Part shown: positions 45,775 to 54,514 of the stretch, one piece after another
Layout of the letters: each line of letters starts with the position of its first letter
How positions within the stretch are numbered: position 1 is the stretch's first letter
Assembly: GCF_024721975.1 (NCBI RefSeq)
Contig: NZ_JANQBB010000006.1
Coordinates: 310,001-374,000, forward strand
Length of the DNA: 64,000 bases
Reading direction: 5' to 3'
From: Paenibacillus endoradicis
GTDB lineage: Bacteria; Bacillota; Bacilli; Paenibacillales; Paenibacillaceae
Notes under the pieces: model-generated
What the model saw: only the letters and a program-made list of their open reading frames with translations
What the model was told of the DNA's origin: nothing
Database searches by the model: none
Program-made: the position numbers and the translations under genes

Positions 45775-48699
45775 TTATTGTGGCAATCCAAACTCTTCTC
45801 GTTTATTATCAATCTCATCTTGAATGTAACCGGTATAGTCCATTAAAGCTTCTCTAGCTTCTATTTGACCGATAACCGTTTTGTAGAATGCATTAAATAG
45901 ATGACGACCAGTAAAGTATCCGCCCGGTACTTCCGGAATTCCTACCACGTATTGGAATTGCTCTTTCAATTGCTTATAATCTGCAACTGGCCAAGGCAAA
46001 CTATCAAGCGCATTAATGTTAGCGGTAGGGTAACGAGCTGCTGCTCCCATTAATCCTTCCATTTCACGTCCGAATTTCGCTTGCGTTTCGTCACTAGTCC
46101 ACCATTTCATAAATTGCCATGCTGCTTCTTTGTCCTCTGCTTTTTCAAGCATCATTACAGAAGAACCACCACTTGGTACTTGACGATTAATTGAACCATC
46201 TTCTTGCAATGTACCTGGCATTGGTGCAAACCCCCATAGACCACGAATCTCTGGAGCAAACACTGTCAGCTGATTATAAAGTGTGTAATCTGCAATTCCG
46301 ATTGGCATTTGACCTGTGCGGAAACGGTTTGCAAAATCATACTCACGTTCTAATTTGTAGTCGGTATAATACTCCGTCCATGTCTTAAATGTCTCAATAG
46401 CAAGACGCGAATCAAGATCTGATTCTTTGCCATCGTTTCGATAGAATTGACCACCATTTTGGAATAATAATGCCGCAAAGAGTGAGTTAGGTGGGATGTT
46501 CTGACCTTGTACTGCTGCTTGTTGTACTTGTGGCATTCCAAATTCCATATGATTTTTACTTAGGACCGCAAGTAAAGAAGACACTTCATCCCAAGTCGTT
46601 GGAACTTCTAATCCAAGCTCCTCCAACACATCTTTACGATAGAACAACATATTGAATGTTTGTTGCTCAGGTAGAGCATATACACCATCAGAGTATTGAT
46701 AAGGGACAACTGCGCTTGAACGAAAACGTGTTGCTACCTCGGCGAAATCTTCAAATTGTGTTAGATCAACCGAAGAATTACGCATCGCAAAGTTTACTGG
46801 AATATCATTTTCAATTTGCATCGCAACATCTGGACCTTGCCCCGCTAAAGTTGCCGGTAGTAGCGTATGCATTTGGACAAGTTTCAAGTTAACGTTAATA
46901 CCTGTCTCTGAAGTAAATGTCTCATCGATCATCGCCTTCATCGTATTCGCTTGGTCACGACCACTACCAATCCATACTGTTATCGTTCGTTGATCTGTAG
47001 CATCAGATACATTACCGATACTGTTGTAATCGATAAAGAAGGAATTAGCAAACGTCTTTACTTCATGCGTTGCTTTCGCTATCAAACCTAATCCATCTAC
47101 TTTGATCTTCTCATCTGGTGAAGTTAGTAAAATGGCATCGATCTCAAGTGGATGTTCTCTAGCTTTTTGAACCCATGTGCCAAGACCACCTGTATTCGTC
47201 TTATATTCGTTTAGTTTACGATGAATATTTTCAGGTTTTTCAATCATTTCATTAAGCTGGACAGTCATTGTTTTCAATAATGCTTCTTGATCGCTTGAAC
47301 CATCAGCTAATAGTTTCAATTGAGCTGCAACAGCCGTTAAACGATTTCGCTCTTTAGTTAAATTCTCAATTAAATTAGGAATTTTACTCGTCAGTTGATA
47401 ATCACGATATTCATCAGGCTTCGTACCTGTAATCATGAGAATACTACGATAGGTCGAGTTAAGTTCGTATAAGGAATCTTCAACCTCAGAGATTAGCTCG
47501 GCAAATGGACCGAGTGTAACTTCCATACGAATCGAATGCTTACCCGCTGTGAAATGATATAAGTATGGTTTATCATCTGCTCCTAGTGTCTCCAGACGGT
47601 AGCCACTCTTGTATTTGAATCCTACTGCATTCATTTCTTGGAATGGAACTTGACCATCAATGTAAAGTTTTCTAGTAGAATAGATTCCGCGAACCCAGTT
47701 CTGCTGAGTTACAAACGATAGGTTATATAAACCATCGGTAGGAACATCTACTTCCCATTCCACCCATTGTCCTGGCATGCGCCAGTTAAATCCGCCAATC
47801 GTATTTATTTTAATTAGAGAAGCGCTATATGGTGATACCGCTGCACTAGTACGTTCACTAACTGGATAGAGCGTAGGAGAAGATTTTACAATAGCGGATT
47901 CACCTTCAACTCGAAGCTGCACTCCTGATGTTTCTACAATTCCTGCTTGCTCATATTGTTGCAATAACGTTTCATAGGTTGGCACAACTTGTTGTTGCAT
48001 TAATTTTAATTCTTTCAGTATCATGGGCTCACGAGAAGCTTGGAATGAAAGACTATGTATGCCTTTACTAAAGTAAAATTGGAATGGCTCCGTTATGTAG
48101 CCATTAGAATCTTGAACTAGCTTAGTTGTCCATCGTGGAGCTTCGACTTGCCTAGGGCGTAACTCATTCCCTTGATTATCTACTTTAATTTCGGATAGTT
48201 CGTTATTCCATAATCGATCGAATTGGATAAATTGTGCTTCTTCAAAAGGTACTATGCCATCAATAGCAATAATTCTTTCGATAGATGAACTCTTTCCCTC
48301 TACGGGATAGTAAAGTACTTCTAATTGGTACAGTCCTGCTTGCTTGACCTCAAAATCCCATTGCACTGTTCCTGTCTCACCTGTGTAGAGTGCAGAACCT
48401 TCTATTCCTTCAACCTGTAACACTTCAAACTCAGTACCATTCACATGAGCATATTGGGTTGCGTCAATGACAATCGTTGTGTCAGGTTTTGATGCAGATT
48501 CATGTTCAGAAAGGTATGATGCATAGCTGTTCTCTCCATTTAGAGATGTCGCCAAAAAATCATTAATAGTCGATACTACTTGATTATCTTTACTTGAAAA
48601 CGCATTCACAATAAGGATGATTGTCGTTAATAAGAGCAAACATGCCCCTAACATAACGATCGCTGTAGCCTTATTAGGCTTCCTACGCTGACGGCTCAC
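45775..48699 (-). CDS. Giant membrane-anchored substrate-binding protein with two carbohydrate-binding-like domains
   Basis: A 974-residue protein, over twice the size of a normal SBP. One N-terminal TM (about 12-33) without a lipobox anchors it. Two beta-sandwich regions follow: about 70-235 (VQWDFEVKQAGLYQLEVLYY, IIAIDGIVPFEEAQ) and about 265-400 (WVEWEVDVPTDGLYNLSFV, KLYIDGQVPFQEMNAVGF). A helical linker (405-500) leads to a family 1 SBP domain from about 560 (ITVWIGSGRDQANTMKAMID, GPDVAMQIENDIP, FNMLFYRKDVLEELGLEVP). The GTG at 48699 is preferred, 7 nt after GGAGG; a TTG one codon upstream is possible. It probably captures polysaccharide fragments next to the first permease pair. Confidence 0.88.
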   Translation of the reverse strand: MSRQRRKPNKATAIVMLGACLLLLTTIILIVNAFSSKDNQVVSTINDFLATSLNGENSYASYLSEHESASKPDTTIVIDATQYAHVNGTEFEVLQVEGIEGSALYTGETGTVQWDFEVKQAGLYQLEVLYYPVEGKSSSIERIIAIDGIVPFEEAQFIQFDRLWNNELSEIKVDNQGNELRPRQVEAPRWTTKLVQDSNGYITEPFQFYFSKGIHSLSFQASREPMILKELKLMQQQVVPTYETLLQQYEQAGIVETSGVQLRVEGESAIVKSSPTLYPVSERTSAAVSPYSASLIKINTIGGFNWRMPGQWVEWEVDVPTDGLYNLSFVTQQNWVRGIYSTRKLYIDGQVPFQEMNAVGFKYKSGYRLETLGADDKPYLYHFTAGKHSIRMEVTLGPFAELISEVEDSLYELNSTYRSILMITGTKPDEYRDYQLTSKIPNLIENLTKERNRLTAVAAQLKLLADGSSDQEALLKTMTVQLNEMIEKPENIHRKLNEYKTNTGGLGTWVQKAREHPLEIDAILLTSPDEKIKVDGLGLIAKATHEVKTFANSFFIDYNSIGNVSDATDQRTITVWIGSGRDQANTMKAMIDETFTSETGINVNLKLVQMHTLLPATLAGQGPDVAMQIENDIPVNFAMRNSSVDLTQFEDFAEVATRFRSSAVVPYQYSDGVYALPEQQTFNMLFYRKDVLEELGLEVPTTWDEVSSLLAVLSKNHMEFGMPQVQQAAVQGQNIPPNSLFAALLFQNGGQFYRNDGKESDLDSRLAIETFKTWTEYYTDYKLEREYDFANRFRTGQMPIGIADYTLYNQLTVFAPEIRGLWGFAPMPGTLQEDGSINRQVPSGGSSVMMLEKAEDKEAAWQFMKWWTSDETQAKFGREMEGLMGAAARYPTANINALDSLPWPVADYKQLKEQFQYVVGIPEVPGGYFTGRHLFNAFYKTVIGQIEAREALMDYTGYIQDEIDNKREEFGLPQ

Positions 48700-48748
48700 C
48701 AAGTTTCCTCCTCACTTCCGCTATTGCTATGAACAATTATTGGTATAA

Positions 48749-48780
48749 GAAAAGGGAAGGCATAGTACACTTCCCCTTTT
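48749..48780 (-). terminator. Attenuating terminator after the lipoprotein SBP gene
   Basis: The minus strand has AAAAGGGGAAG, a 10-base loop, CTTCCCTTTTCTT. The T-run is short, so it probably passes part of the RNA polymerase into the rest of the operon and gives the SBP gene a higher transcript level. Confidence 0.6.
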
Positions 48781-48798
48781 CATCATTAGCTATTGCAA

Positions 48799-50148
48799 TT
48801 AATTACCAAGTTTCTTTATCGCAGCTTCTGCTTGCCCTTTATAAGTCTCCGCAGCGGCAGCAGCACTAACTTTATTGACAATAATATCATTAACAAATGC
48901 CCAAGTAGGGAATTCAGGGAAGGCATCATCAAGGGTGATTAAACCAGTACCAGCTATATGATTACGAAGCATATCAACATCATCTTCGAAGCCATATTTC
49001 CCTTCTAAGTAATCTTGACCTGGATAGTCTTCAAGCATTGGTACATCAAATGTTTCTTCGAAGATTTGGTAAACTAGTTTTGAATCTTTAACACCTTTAC
49101 CAATGAACTTTCCAGACGCAGCTGTATTTGCATAAGTATAGTCTGTTGTTTGGCTAGGACCTTTAGGAATTGGCACGATACCGAAATCGAAAGTCAATCC
49201 TCCTAGATTCCATTCAGCTACCGTAAACATTGCTACGTCGCCGTCTTTGAATGTATTAGATTCATTCCAATCCATTGGGTCACCAGTACTTACTTTCACA
49301 ACTTTATCTACATTATATAGTTGGTTCAAGAACTCGCCTGTTTCAATAGATCCTGCACTAGAAAGTCCTTCAACTAAATTTACATCATCAGCGATATTTA
49401 CTCCATTTGATACTGCGAAATGTTTATAAACATCTAAACTCCATCCAGCGAATCCAAATACATCATTTTTACCGTCATTGTTCGTATCCTTTGTTGCTAG
49501 CTTAGCAAGCTCTAGGAATTTATCCCATGTCCACTCACCATTTGCATACAACTCTTTCGGATCTGGAAGACCAAGTTGTTCGAATATTGCACGATTATAG
49601 TGCATACCTGCTCCGATTGATGATGGATTGTCGAATCCATAGTAATCACCAGCAATTGGTGAATACTTAGTTAATAAGTTACCTTCGTTATTAATGTTAC
49701 TAGCGGAATCAGTAAATTCACTAATAGGTTGAATGAGTCCTTGCATAATAAGTGGTAATGCTGCTTTATACTCTAGTTGTACGATATCAGCGAATGGTTC
49801 GCCGCTAAGTACACTATTCGTGAAATTAGCAACCATTTCTTCAAATGGAACGACCACGAATTCGATCTTCACCTTATATTTTTCCTCTACTGCAGCAATT
49901 TTTTCTAATCTGTTAATATCTGATTGTGTTTCACCTAGTGGGGTTTGATCATACCAAGCAGCAATTTTAATGACACGTCCACCAAGATCGTATGTTTCTT
50001 CTGGCTCAGGTGTTGGAGTTGTTTCTTCTACTACTGGAGTTGGTGTTGGAGTTGGTGTAGCATTAGCAGGACTTTTACCACCGCCACAAGCTGTAAGTAC
50101 CATTACTAGACAAAGAAGCAAAAATGAAAACCCTTTCAATTTACGCAT
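48799..50148 (-). CDS. Lipoprotein sugar-binding protein of the mannan locus
   Basis: A 449-residue SBP. The signal peptide ends in the lipobox LTAC, and a Pro/Thr-rich tether (PTPTPTPVVEETTPTPEPEE) follows before the family 1 binding fold (VIKIAAWYDQTPLGETQ, FADIVQLEYKAALPLIMQGL, GAGMHYNRAIFEQLGLPDP). The true start is the ATG at 50148, 7 nt after GGGAGG; the longer ORF has no ribosome site. It is the first gene of the operon, behind promoter, operator-like repeats and a cre-like site. It should deliver mannooligosaccharides to one of the two permease pairs. Confidence 0.93.
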   Translation of the reverse strand: MRKLKGFSFLLLCLVMVLTACGGGKSPANATPTPTPTPVVEETTPTPEPEETYDLGGRVIKIAAWYDQTPLGETQSDINRLEKIAAVEEKYKVKIEFVVVPFEEMVANFTNSVLSGEPFADIVQLEYKAALPLIMQGLIQPISEFTDSASNINNEGNLLTKYSPIAGDYYGFDNPSSIGAGMHYNRAIFEQLGLPDPKELYANGEWTWDKFLELAKLATKDTNNDGKNDVFGFAGWSLDVYKHFAVSNGVNIADDVNLVEGLSSAGSIETGEFLNQLYNVDKVVKVSTGDPMDWNESNTFKDGDVAMFTVAEWNLGGLTFDFGIVPIPKGPSQTTDYTYANTAASGKFIGKGVKDSKLVYQIFEETFDVPMLEDYPGQDYLEGKYGFEDDVDMLRNHIAGTGLITLDDAFPEFPTWAFVNDIIVNKVSAAAAAETYKGQAEAAIKKLGN

Positions 50149-50230
50149 TGTCGAACCTCCCATTTTTATTATGTTTAGGTCACACCAACAAAACTGGACA
50201 AATGATGTAAAATAAATTGTTGCACTCTCG

Positions 50231-50255
50231 CATAACATGTAAACAATTGTTATGA
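50231..50255. promoter_or_regulatory. Operator-like inverted repeat in the mannan operon leader
   Basis: CATAACA and TGTTATG arms flank an 11-bp spacer. The same 7-mer recurs at other sites in the intergenic region, as expected for binding of the divergent LacI regulator. Confidence 0.5.
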
Positions 50256-50265
50256 TTTGTTATTT

Positions 50266-50280
50266 TGTTAGCGCTTCTTT
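50266..50280 (-). promoter_or_regulatory. Cre-like site (CcpA)
   Basis: The minus strand contains AAGCGCTAACA, matching the 3' eleven bases of the catabolite-responsive element TGWAAGCGCTWNCA; the 5' end is degenerate. It lies about 10 bp downstream of the predicted -10 box, a typical roadblock position. Confidence 0.45.
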
Positions 50281-50289
50281 ACATAACAA

Positions 50290-50319
50290 ATATTAACATG
50301 CACATAACAGTTTGGTCAA
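50290..50319 (-). promoter_or_regulatory. Predicted promoter of the mannan operon
   Basis: TTGACC (50314-50319) and TAATAT (50290-50295) with an 18-bp spacer. The spacer contains TGTTATG, the operator-like half site. Confidence 0.65.
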
Positions 50320-50389
50320 TGATATTATCTTTTTTTTCCATAATTATTAATAAACCACATATTTTTTAACAGTTCCACATATAATGACG

Positions 50390-50428
50390 TTGCAAAACAG
50401 TAACTATCATGTTATGTTTGGGATAACA
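50390..50428 (+). promoter_or_regulatory. Predicted promoter of the LacI gene with overlapping operator-like repeat
   Basis: TTGCAA (50390-50395) and TATGTT (50413-50418) are 17 bp apart. The inverted repeat TGTTAT-N7-ATAACA (50410-50428) covers the -10 box, which suggests autoregulation. Confidence 0.55.
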
Positions 50429-50461
50429 AAAATAACAAATAAAGCGAAGTGATATTTTATC

Positions 50462-51499
50462 ATGAGAAATAAAATAACGATACAAGATATAGCTAATGAA
50501 GTTGGGATGTCCAAGTATGCAGTCTCACGAGCTTTATCAGGTAAATCTGGGGTCAGCCCGGAAACAAGACAGTATATTGTTCAAAGTGCTGAACAGTTAG
50601 GTTATTTTAAGGAGAAGCCACTAACGAAATTTTATTCTCCTACTATTGAAATCCCTCTTGATTCTTGGACTGGAACTGGAACCATTCTTGTTCTATTTCC
50701 TAATATTCCATACCAAGATACAGAATCTTTATATTGGGGTCCTCTCTTCAATGGTATATCTACTCGCTTGAATCAAAAAGGAGTTAACATTCTTACATTA
50801 ACCGAACCACCTAACGATTCTATTTTTTCGTTATTGAATCCAGATGCAATTAAAGGCATTGTTACACTTGGTTCAATTTCTACTTCTATATTGCTAGAAA
50901 TACAGAGTCTCAATATACCGATGATCATGGTTGATCACCTGGATTCGAATTTGCAGTGCGATACTGTTTTTTCAGATAACACGATAGCAATGCAACAAAT
51001 TATGCAACAACTAATACACGATGGATATCGTAAGTATCAATTTATTGGAAGAATTAAAGAAGCTCAAAGCTTCAAAGAACGCTGGTTAGCTTATCGTACT
51101 GCTTTAGAAGAACATGATATCGAGCTGAATCAGAATCCAATACTAATCACGCCCACTTTAGAGCATATCCATGATGCAATTCTAGAAGCTGTTCAAAAGG
51201 ATGGGCTCCCTGAAGTATTTGTATGCACGAACGATACTACTGCAATGTTCACTATTGAAGTACTAAATAGCATTGGCTTACAAGTTCCACGTGATTGTAT
51301 CCTTACAGGCTTTGACTATACCTATCCTGAATTACCGTTATATGCAACGGTTAATGTGAACAAAGAGATTATAGGTAGTCGTGCCGTAGATCAATTGTTT
51401 TGGCGTATTATGAATCCAAATCAACCCTATGAACGTAAGTCACTCAGCGCAGATCTTATTTTGAATAAACAATACAGTAAAGCATTACAAAAAACATAA
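50462..51499 (+). CDS. LacI-family regulator of the mannan utilisation locus
   Basis: A 345-residue LacI-type repressor. The helix-turn-helix ITIQDIANEVGMSKYAVSRAL and hinge are at the N-terminus, followed by a periplasmic-binding-like sensor (ILVLFPNIPYQDTESLYWGP, VDHLDSN, YQFIGRI, EVFVCTNDTTAM, ILTGFDYTYPEL). It is divergent from the mannan operon and separated by 313 bp containing promoters and TGTTATG-type repeats, so control of that operon and of its own gene is likely; the inducer would be a mannooligosaccharide. It is paralogous to the partial LacI at 1-275. A strong terminator follows. Confidence 0.93.
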   Translation: MRNKITIQDIANEVGMSKYAVSRALSGKSGVSPETRQYIVQSAEQLGYFKEKPLTKFYSPTIEIPLDSWTGTGTILVLFPNIPYQDTESLYWGPLFNGISTRLNQKGVNILTLTEPPNDSIFSLLNPDAIKGIVTLGSISTSILLEIQSLNIPMIMVDHLDSNLQCDTVFSDNTIAMQQIMQQLIHDGYRKYQFIGRIKEAQSFKERWLAYRTALEEHDIELNQNPILITPTLEHIHDAILEAVQKDGLPEVFVCTNDTTAMFTIEVLNSIGLQVPRDCILTGFDYTYPELPLYATVNVNKEIIGSRAVDQLFWRIMNPNQPYERKSLSADLILNKQYSKALQKT

Positions 51500-51504
51500 T
51501 CAAC

Positions 51505-51559
51505 AAAAAGAGGAAGCAGAGAGCAGCCCACTAAGGGGCCATCCCTGCTTCCTCTTTCT
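51505..51559 (+). terminator. Terminator of the LacI gene
   Basis: AAAGAGGAAGCAG (51507-51519) pairs perfectly with CTGCTTCCTCTTT (51545-51557), with extra GC pairing in the loop region. It begins just past the LacI stop. Confidence 0.9.
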
Positions 51560-51585
51560 ATATATTTATGTTGGATGTTAGCACA

Positions 51586-51936
51586 CGACTTGTTGTGCAT
51601 CGCACAACAGAGTCCTGACTACCTCGGAGCATTACTCGCACGCTGCGATGATGTTACCCCAGAAGCAACCCCAACGACTTGTTGTGCAGCGCACAACAGA
51701 GACCTGACTACCTCGAAGGTAATTCATCAAGCTTCGTAAGGATTACCCCAGAAGCAACCCCAACGACTTGTTGTGCAGCGCACAACAGAGGCCTGACTAC
51801 CTCGAAGGTAATTCATCAAGCTTCGAAAGATACCCAGAAGCAACCCCAACAACTTGTTGTGCAGCGCACAACAGAGACCTGACTACCTCGAAGGTAATTC
51901 ATCAAGCTTCGTAAGGATTACCCCAGAAGGTGCTTC
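51586..51936 (+). repeat. Tandem array, four units of ~89 bp
   Basis: Units start at 51586, 51675, 51764 and 51850, with spacings of 89, 89 and 86 bp. Each holds the hairpin TTGTTGTGC-AGC-GCACAACA followed by GACTACCTCGAAGGTAATTC; the first unit is the most diverged. Units are contiguous without spacers. The array lies between the LacI terminator and repeat E2. Confidence 0.9.
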
Positions 51937-51938
51937 GC

Positions 51939-52096
51939 GAGCCAGCTCGGTTGTCAGCACCAAGAAGATGACATGAAGCTAGTGACGCGAAGCGCGGAAT
52001 GTACGTTATTGGTACATGAGCACTGGAGCAAGCGATGAATGGCATATTCGCAGTCGAATCCGCTACGTCAGCATAACCATCGTGATCACAAGCGAG
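51939..52096 (-). repeat. Dispersed ~155-bp element, copy E2 (starts at the htpG stop codon)
   Basis: Read on the minus strand it begins with CTCGCTTGTGATCACGATG immediately after the TAG of htpG and aligns with E1 (9516-9674) over its whole length. As at E1, its distal end abuts a tandem array. Confidence 0.85.
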
Positions 52097-53977
52097 CTAA
52101 ACCATTACGCGGCAAATATTGTTACTTAATTCAACCGGATCCTCAATCGATAACCCTTCAATCAATAGAGCTTGGCTATATAATAGTTGTGTATACAGTC
52201 CAAACTTCTCTTGATCATTACTGTATGCTTGTTGTAGTGCACGGAATACATCATGGTTGATGTTAATTTCTAATACTTTATCCGCTTGAACGCCATTAGC
52301 ATCAGGCATTCCTTTTAAGATTTTCTCCATCTCGATGGACAATTCGCCTTCGGAAGATAGACATACTGGATGACTCTTCAGACGTTTAGAAGCTTTAACA
52401 GACTTCACTTTTCCATCAAGTAAACTTTGCATACCAGCAAACAATTCCTTTGTTTCCTCAGTCTCAGCTTGTTCTTGATCTTCGCTGCTATTCACATCAA
52501 ACCCTAAATCTCCGCTTGAGATTGAACGGAATTCTTTCTCATTGTAGCTTTGGATAACTTTTAGAGCGAACTCATCAATATCATCCGTTAAGTACAATAC
52601 TTCATAGCCTTTATCTAGCACAACTTCAAGTTGTGGTGATTTCTCAATTCTCGCTACGGATTCACCTGTAGCATAGTAAATATATTTCTGATCTTCTGGC
52701 ATACGCTCAACATACTCTGCAAGAGTAACTAATTGTTTGTCTTTGGAAGATGTAAACAATAGTAGATCTTGAAGATCACCTTTGTTCATACCGTAATCAT
52801 TGTATACCCCAAACTTCAATTGGCGACCGAATGATGCATAGAATTTCTCATAAGATTCGCGCTCATCTTTCAACAAGCTTTGAAGCATAGATTTGATTTT
52901 GTTTTTAATATTTTTCGCAATTAATTTCAATTGACGATCATGTTGTAATAGCTCACGAGAAATATTAAGAGATAGATCCTCTGAATCAACCATACCTTTC
53001 ACAAACCCAAAATAGTCTGGAAGTAGATCCGAGCATTTCTCCATAATTAGTACGCCATTAGAGTATAATTCTAACCCTTTTTCATATTCCTTCGTGTAGA
53101 AGTCATATGGCGGATTTTCAGGTAAGAATAGAATTGCATTGTATACAACAGCACCATCTGCGCTAATATGAACATGTTTCAATGGTTTATCAAATCCATA
53201 ACGCTTGTCCATATAGAAGAGATTATAATCATCGTCTGTTAGCTCATTTTTGTTGCGGCGCCATAGAGGAACCATACTGTTAAGTACTTGCTCTTCCACA
53301 ACTTCTTCAAATTCGCCTTCGCTATCTGCTTTTGGTTGCTGTGAAGCAATATCCATCTTAATCGGATAACGAATGAAATCTGAGTATTTTTTAACAATAG
53401 CTTTTAAGCGATATTGTTCAAGATACTCATCATATTGCTCATCTTCAGTGTTTTCCTTAATGTGCATTACAATTTCAGTACCAATCGTTGCTTTCTCTGC
53501 TGATTCGATTACATAACCATCTGCACCATCAGAAACCCAACGATATGCTTCATCACTACCAAGTGCACGTGATGTTACAACTAGCTTATCTGCAACCATG
53601 AATGCGGAATAGAAACCAACACCGAATTGACCAATAATGTTATGTCCATCTTGAGCTTCATTTTCTGACTTGAATGCAAGCGAACCACTCTTAGCAATTA
53701 CGCCTAGATTATTATCTAGCTCTTCCTTAGACATACCGATACCAGTATCAGTAATTGTTACCGTACGAGCACTTTTATCGATTGAAATTTTGATGAAGTA
53801 GTCCTCTTTATTGAACACTAACTGATCATCAGATAACGCCTTATAATAAATTTTATCCATAGCATCACTTGCGTTAGAAAGTAATTCTCTAAGGAAAATT
53901 TCCTTTTGTGTATAGATGGAGTTAATCATCATCTCCAACAGTCGTTTGGATTCTGCTTTAAATTGCTTTTTAGCCAT
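52097..53977 (-). CDS. htpG: Molecular chaperone HtpG (Hsp90)
   Basis: A 626-residue cytosolic Hsp90. The N-terminal GHKL ATPase has [27 protein letters not shown] and [14 protein letters not shown]; the middle domain has [26 protein letters not shown] sequence ([16 protein letters not shown]) and the C-terminal dimerisation domain is present. The length is normal and no disruption is seen. AGGAG lies before the ATG. A perfect CIRCE operator (54015-54041) stands upstream, so HrcA control is likely, unlike B. subtilis htpG, which is not HrcA-regulated. The TAG stop is directly followed by repeat E2. Confidence 0.97.
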   Translation of the reverse strand: MAKKQFKAESKRLLEMMINSIYTQKEIFLRELLSNASDAMDKIYYKALSDDQLVFNKEDYFIKISIDKSARTVTITDTGIGMSKEELDNNLGVIAKSGSLAFKSENEAQDGHNIIGQFGVGFYSAFMVADKLVVTSRALGSDEAYRWVSDGADGYVIESAEKATIGTEIVMHIKENTEDEQYDEYLEQYRLKAIVKKYSDFIRYPIKMDIASQQPKADSEGEFEEVVEEQVLNSMVPLWRRNKNELTDDDYNLFYMDKRYGFDKPLKHVHISADGAVVYNAILFLPENPPYDFYTKEYEKGLELYSNGVLIMEKCSDLLPDYFGFVKGMVDSEDLSLNISRELLQHDRQLKLIAKNIKNKIKSMLQSLLKDERESYEKFYASFGRQLKFGVYNDYGMNKGDLQDLLLFTSSKDKQLVTLAEYVERMPEDQKYIYYATGESVARIEKSPQLEVVLDKGYEVLYLTDDIDEFALKVIQSYNEKEFRSISSGDLGFDVNSSEDQEQAETEETKELFAGMQSLLDGKVKSVKASKRLKSHPVCLSSEGELSIEMEKILKGMPDANGVQADKVLEININHDVFRALQQAYSNDQEKFGLYTQLLYSQALLIEGLSIEDPVELSNNICRVMV

Positions 53978-54014
53978 TGTGATTCCAATCTCCTTTCAAC
54001 TACTATCCATTTTT

Positions 54015-54041
54015 ATTAGCACTCTATCAACTAGAGTGCTA
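54015..54041 (-). promoter_or_regulatory. CIRCE operator (HrcA binding site) upstream of htpG
   Basis: TTAGCACTC-N9-GAGTGCTAA, a perfect match to the CIRCE consensus in both arms and spacer length, about 40 bp before the htpG start. Confidence 0.95.
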
Positions 54042-54052
54042 ACCCTACTTGT

Positions 54053-54083
54053 TTATATACCATATTTTAAATTCCACTGTCAA
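54053..54083 (-). promoter_or_regulatory. Predicted sigma-A promoter of htpG
   Basis: TTGACA (54078-54083) and a GTATAT/TATATA -10 region (54053-54059) with an 18-19 bp spacer. The CIRCE site lies just downstream, as in the groE and dnaK operons. Confidence 0.75.
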
Positions 54084-54141
54084 TATTTTAGAGATTAACT
54101 TCTCCAAAAACGTTGCATTGAATTACTGTTTGGATTGTTGC

Positions 54142-54460
54142 CATAGACCCTAAATTTAATGCCTGTACAAAGAAAATAAGTAATTTGAGCTCCATAGACC
54201 ACAATTTTAATGCCTATACAAAGCAAATGAGCAATTCCAGCGTCATAGGCCACAATTTTAGTGTCTATACAAAGAAATTAAGCTATTCCAGCTTCATAGA
54301 CCACAATTTTAGTGTCTATACAAAGAAATTAAGCTATTCCAGCTTCATAGACCACAATTTTAGTGCCTATTCAAAGCAAATGAGCAATTACAGCTTCATA
54401 GACCATAATCTTAATGCCTATACAGAGAAATTAAGCTTTTCCAGCGTCATAGACCACCAT
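54142..54460 (+). repeat. Tandem array, six and a partial unit of 51 bp
   Basis: CATAGACC-type anchors occur at 54142, 54193, 54244, 54295, 54346, 54397 and 54448, exactly 51 bp apart. Two central units are nearly identical. Because 51 is a multiple of three, a 121-codon ORF (54185-54550) stays open, but it lacks a ribosome site and I treat it as an artefact. Confidence 0.93.
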
Positions 54461-54514
54461 ACTGTGCAATTTGAAGTAACCTTTGGCACAATGTACAAAT
54501 ACTCCGTACATAGT

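Noticed and set aside
50149..50238. 30-codon N-terminal extension of the mannan-locus lipoprotein SBP
   Set aside because: The signal peptide and lipobox start properly from the ATG at 50148, which has GGGAGG 7 nt upstream.
51586..51936. Possible CRISPR array or coding repeat
   Set aside because: Units of 86-89 bp are contiguous with no unique spacers and no cas genes nearby; the ORF inside (51679-51882) has no ribosome site.
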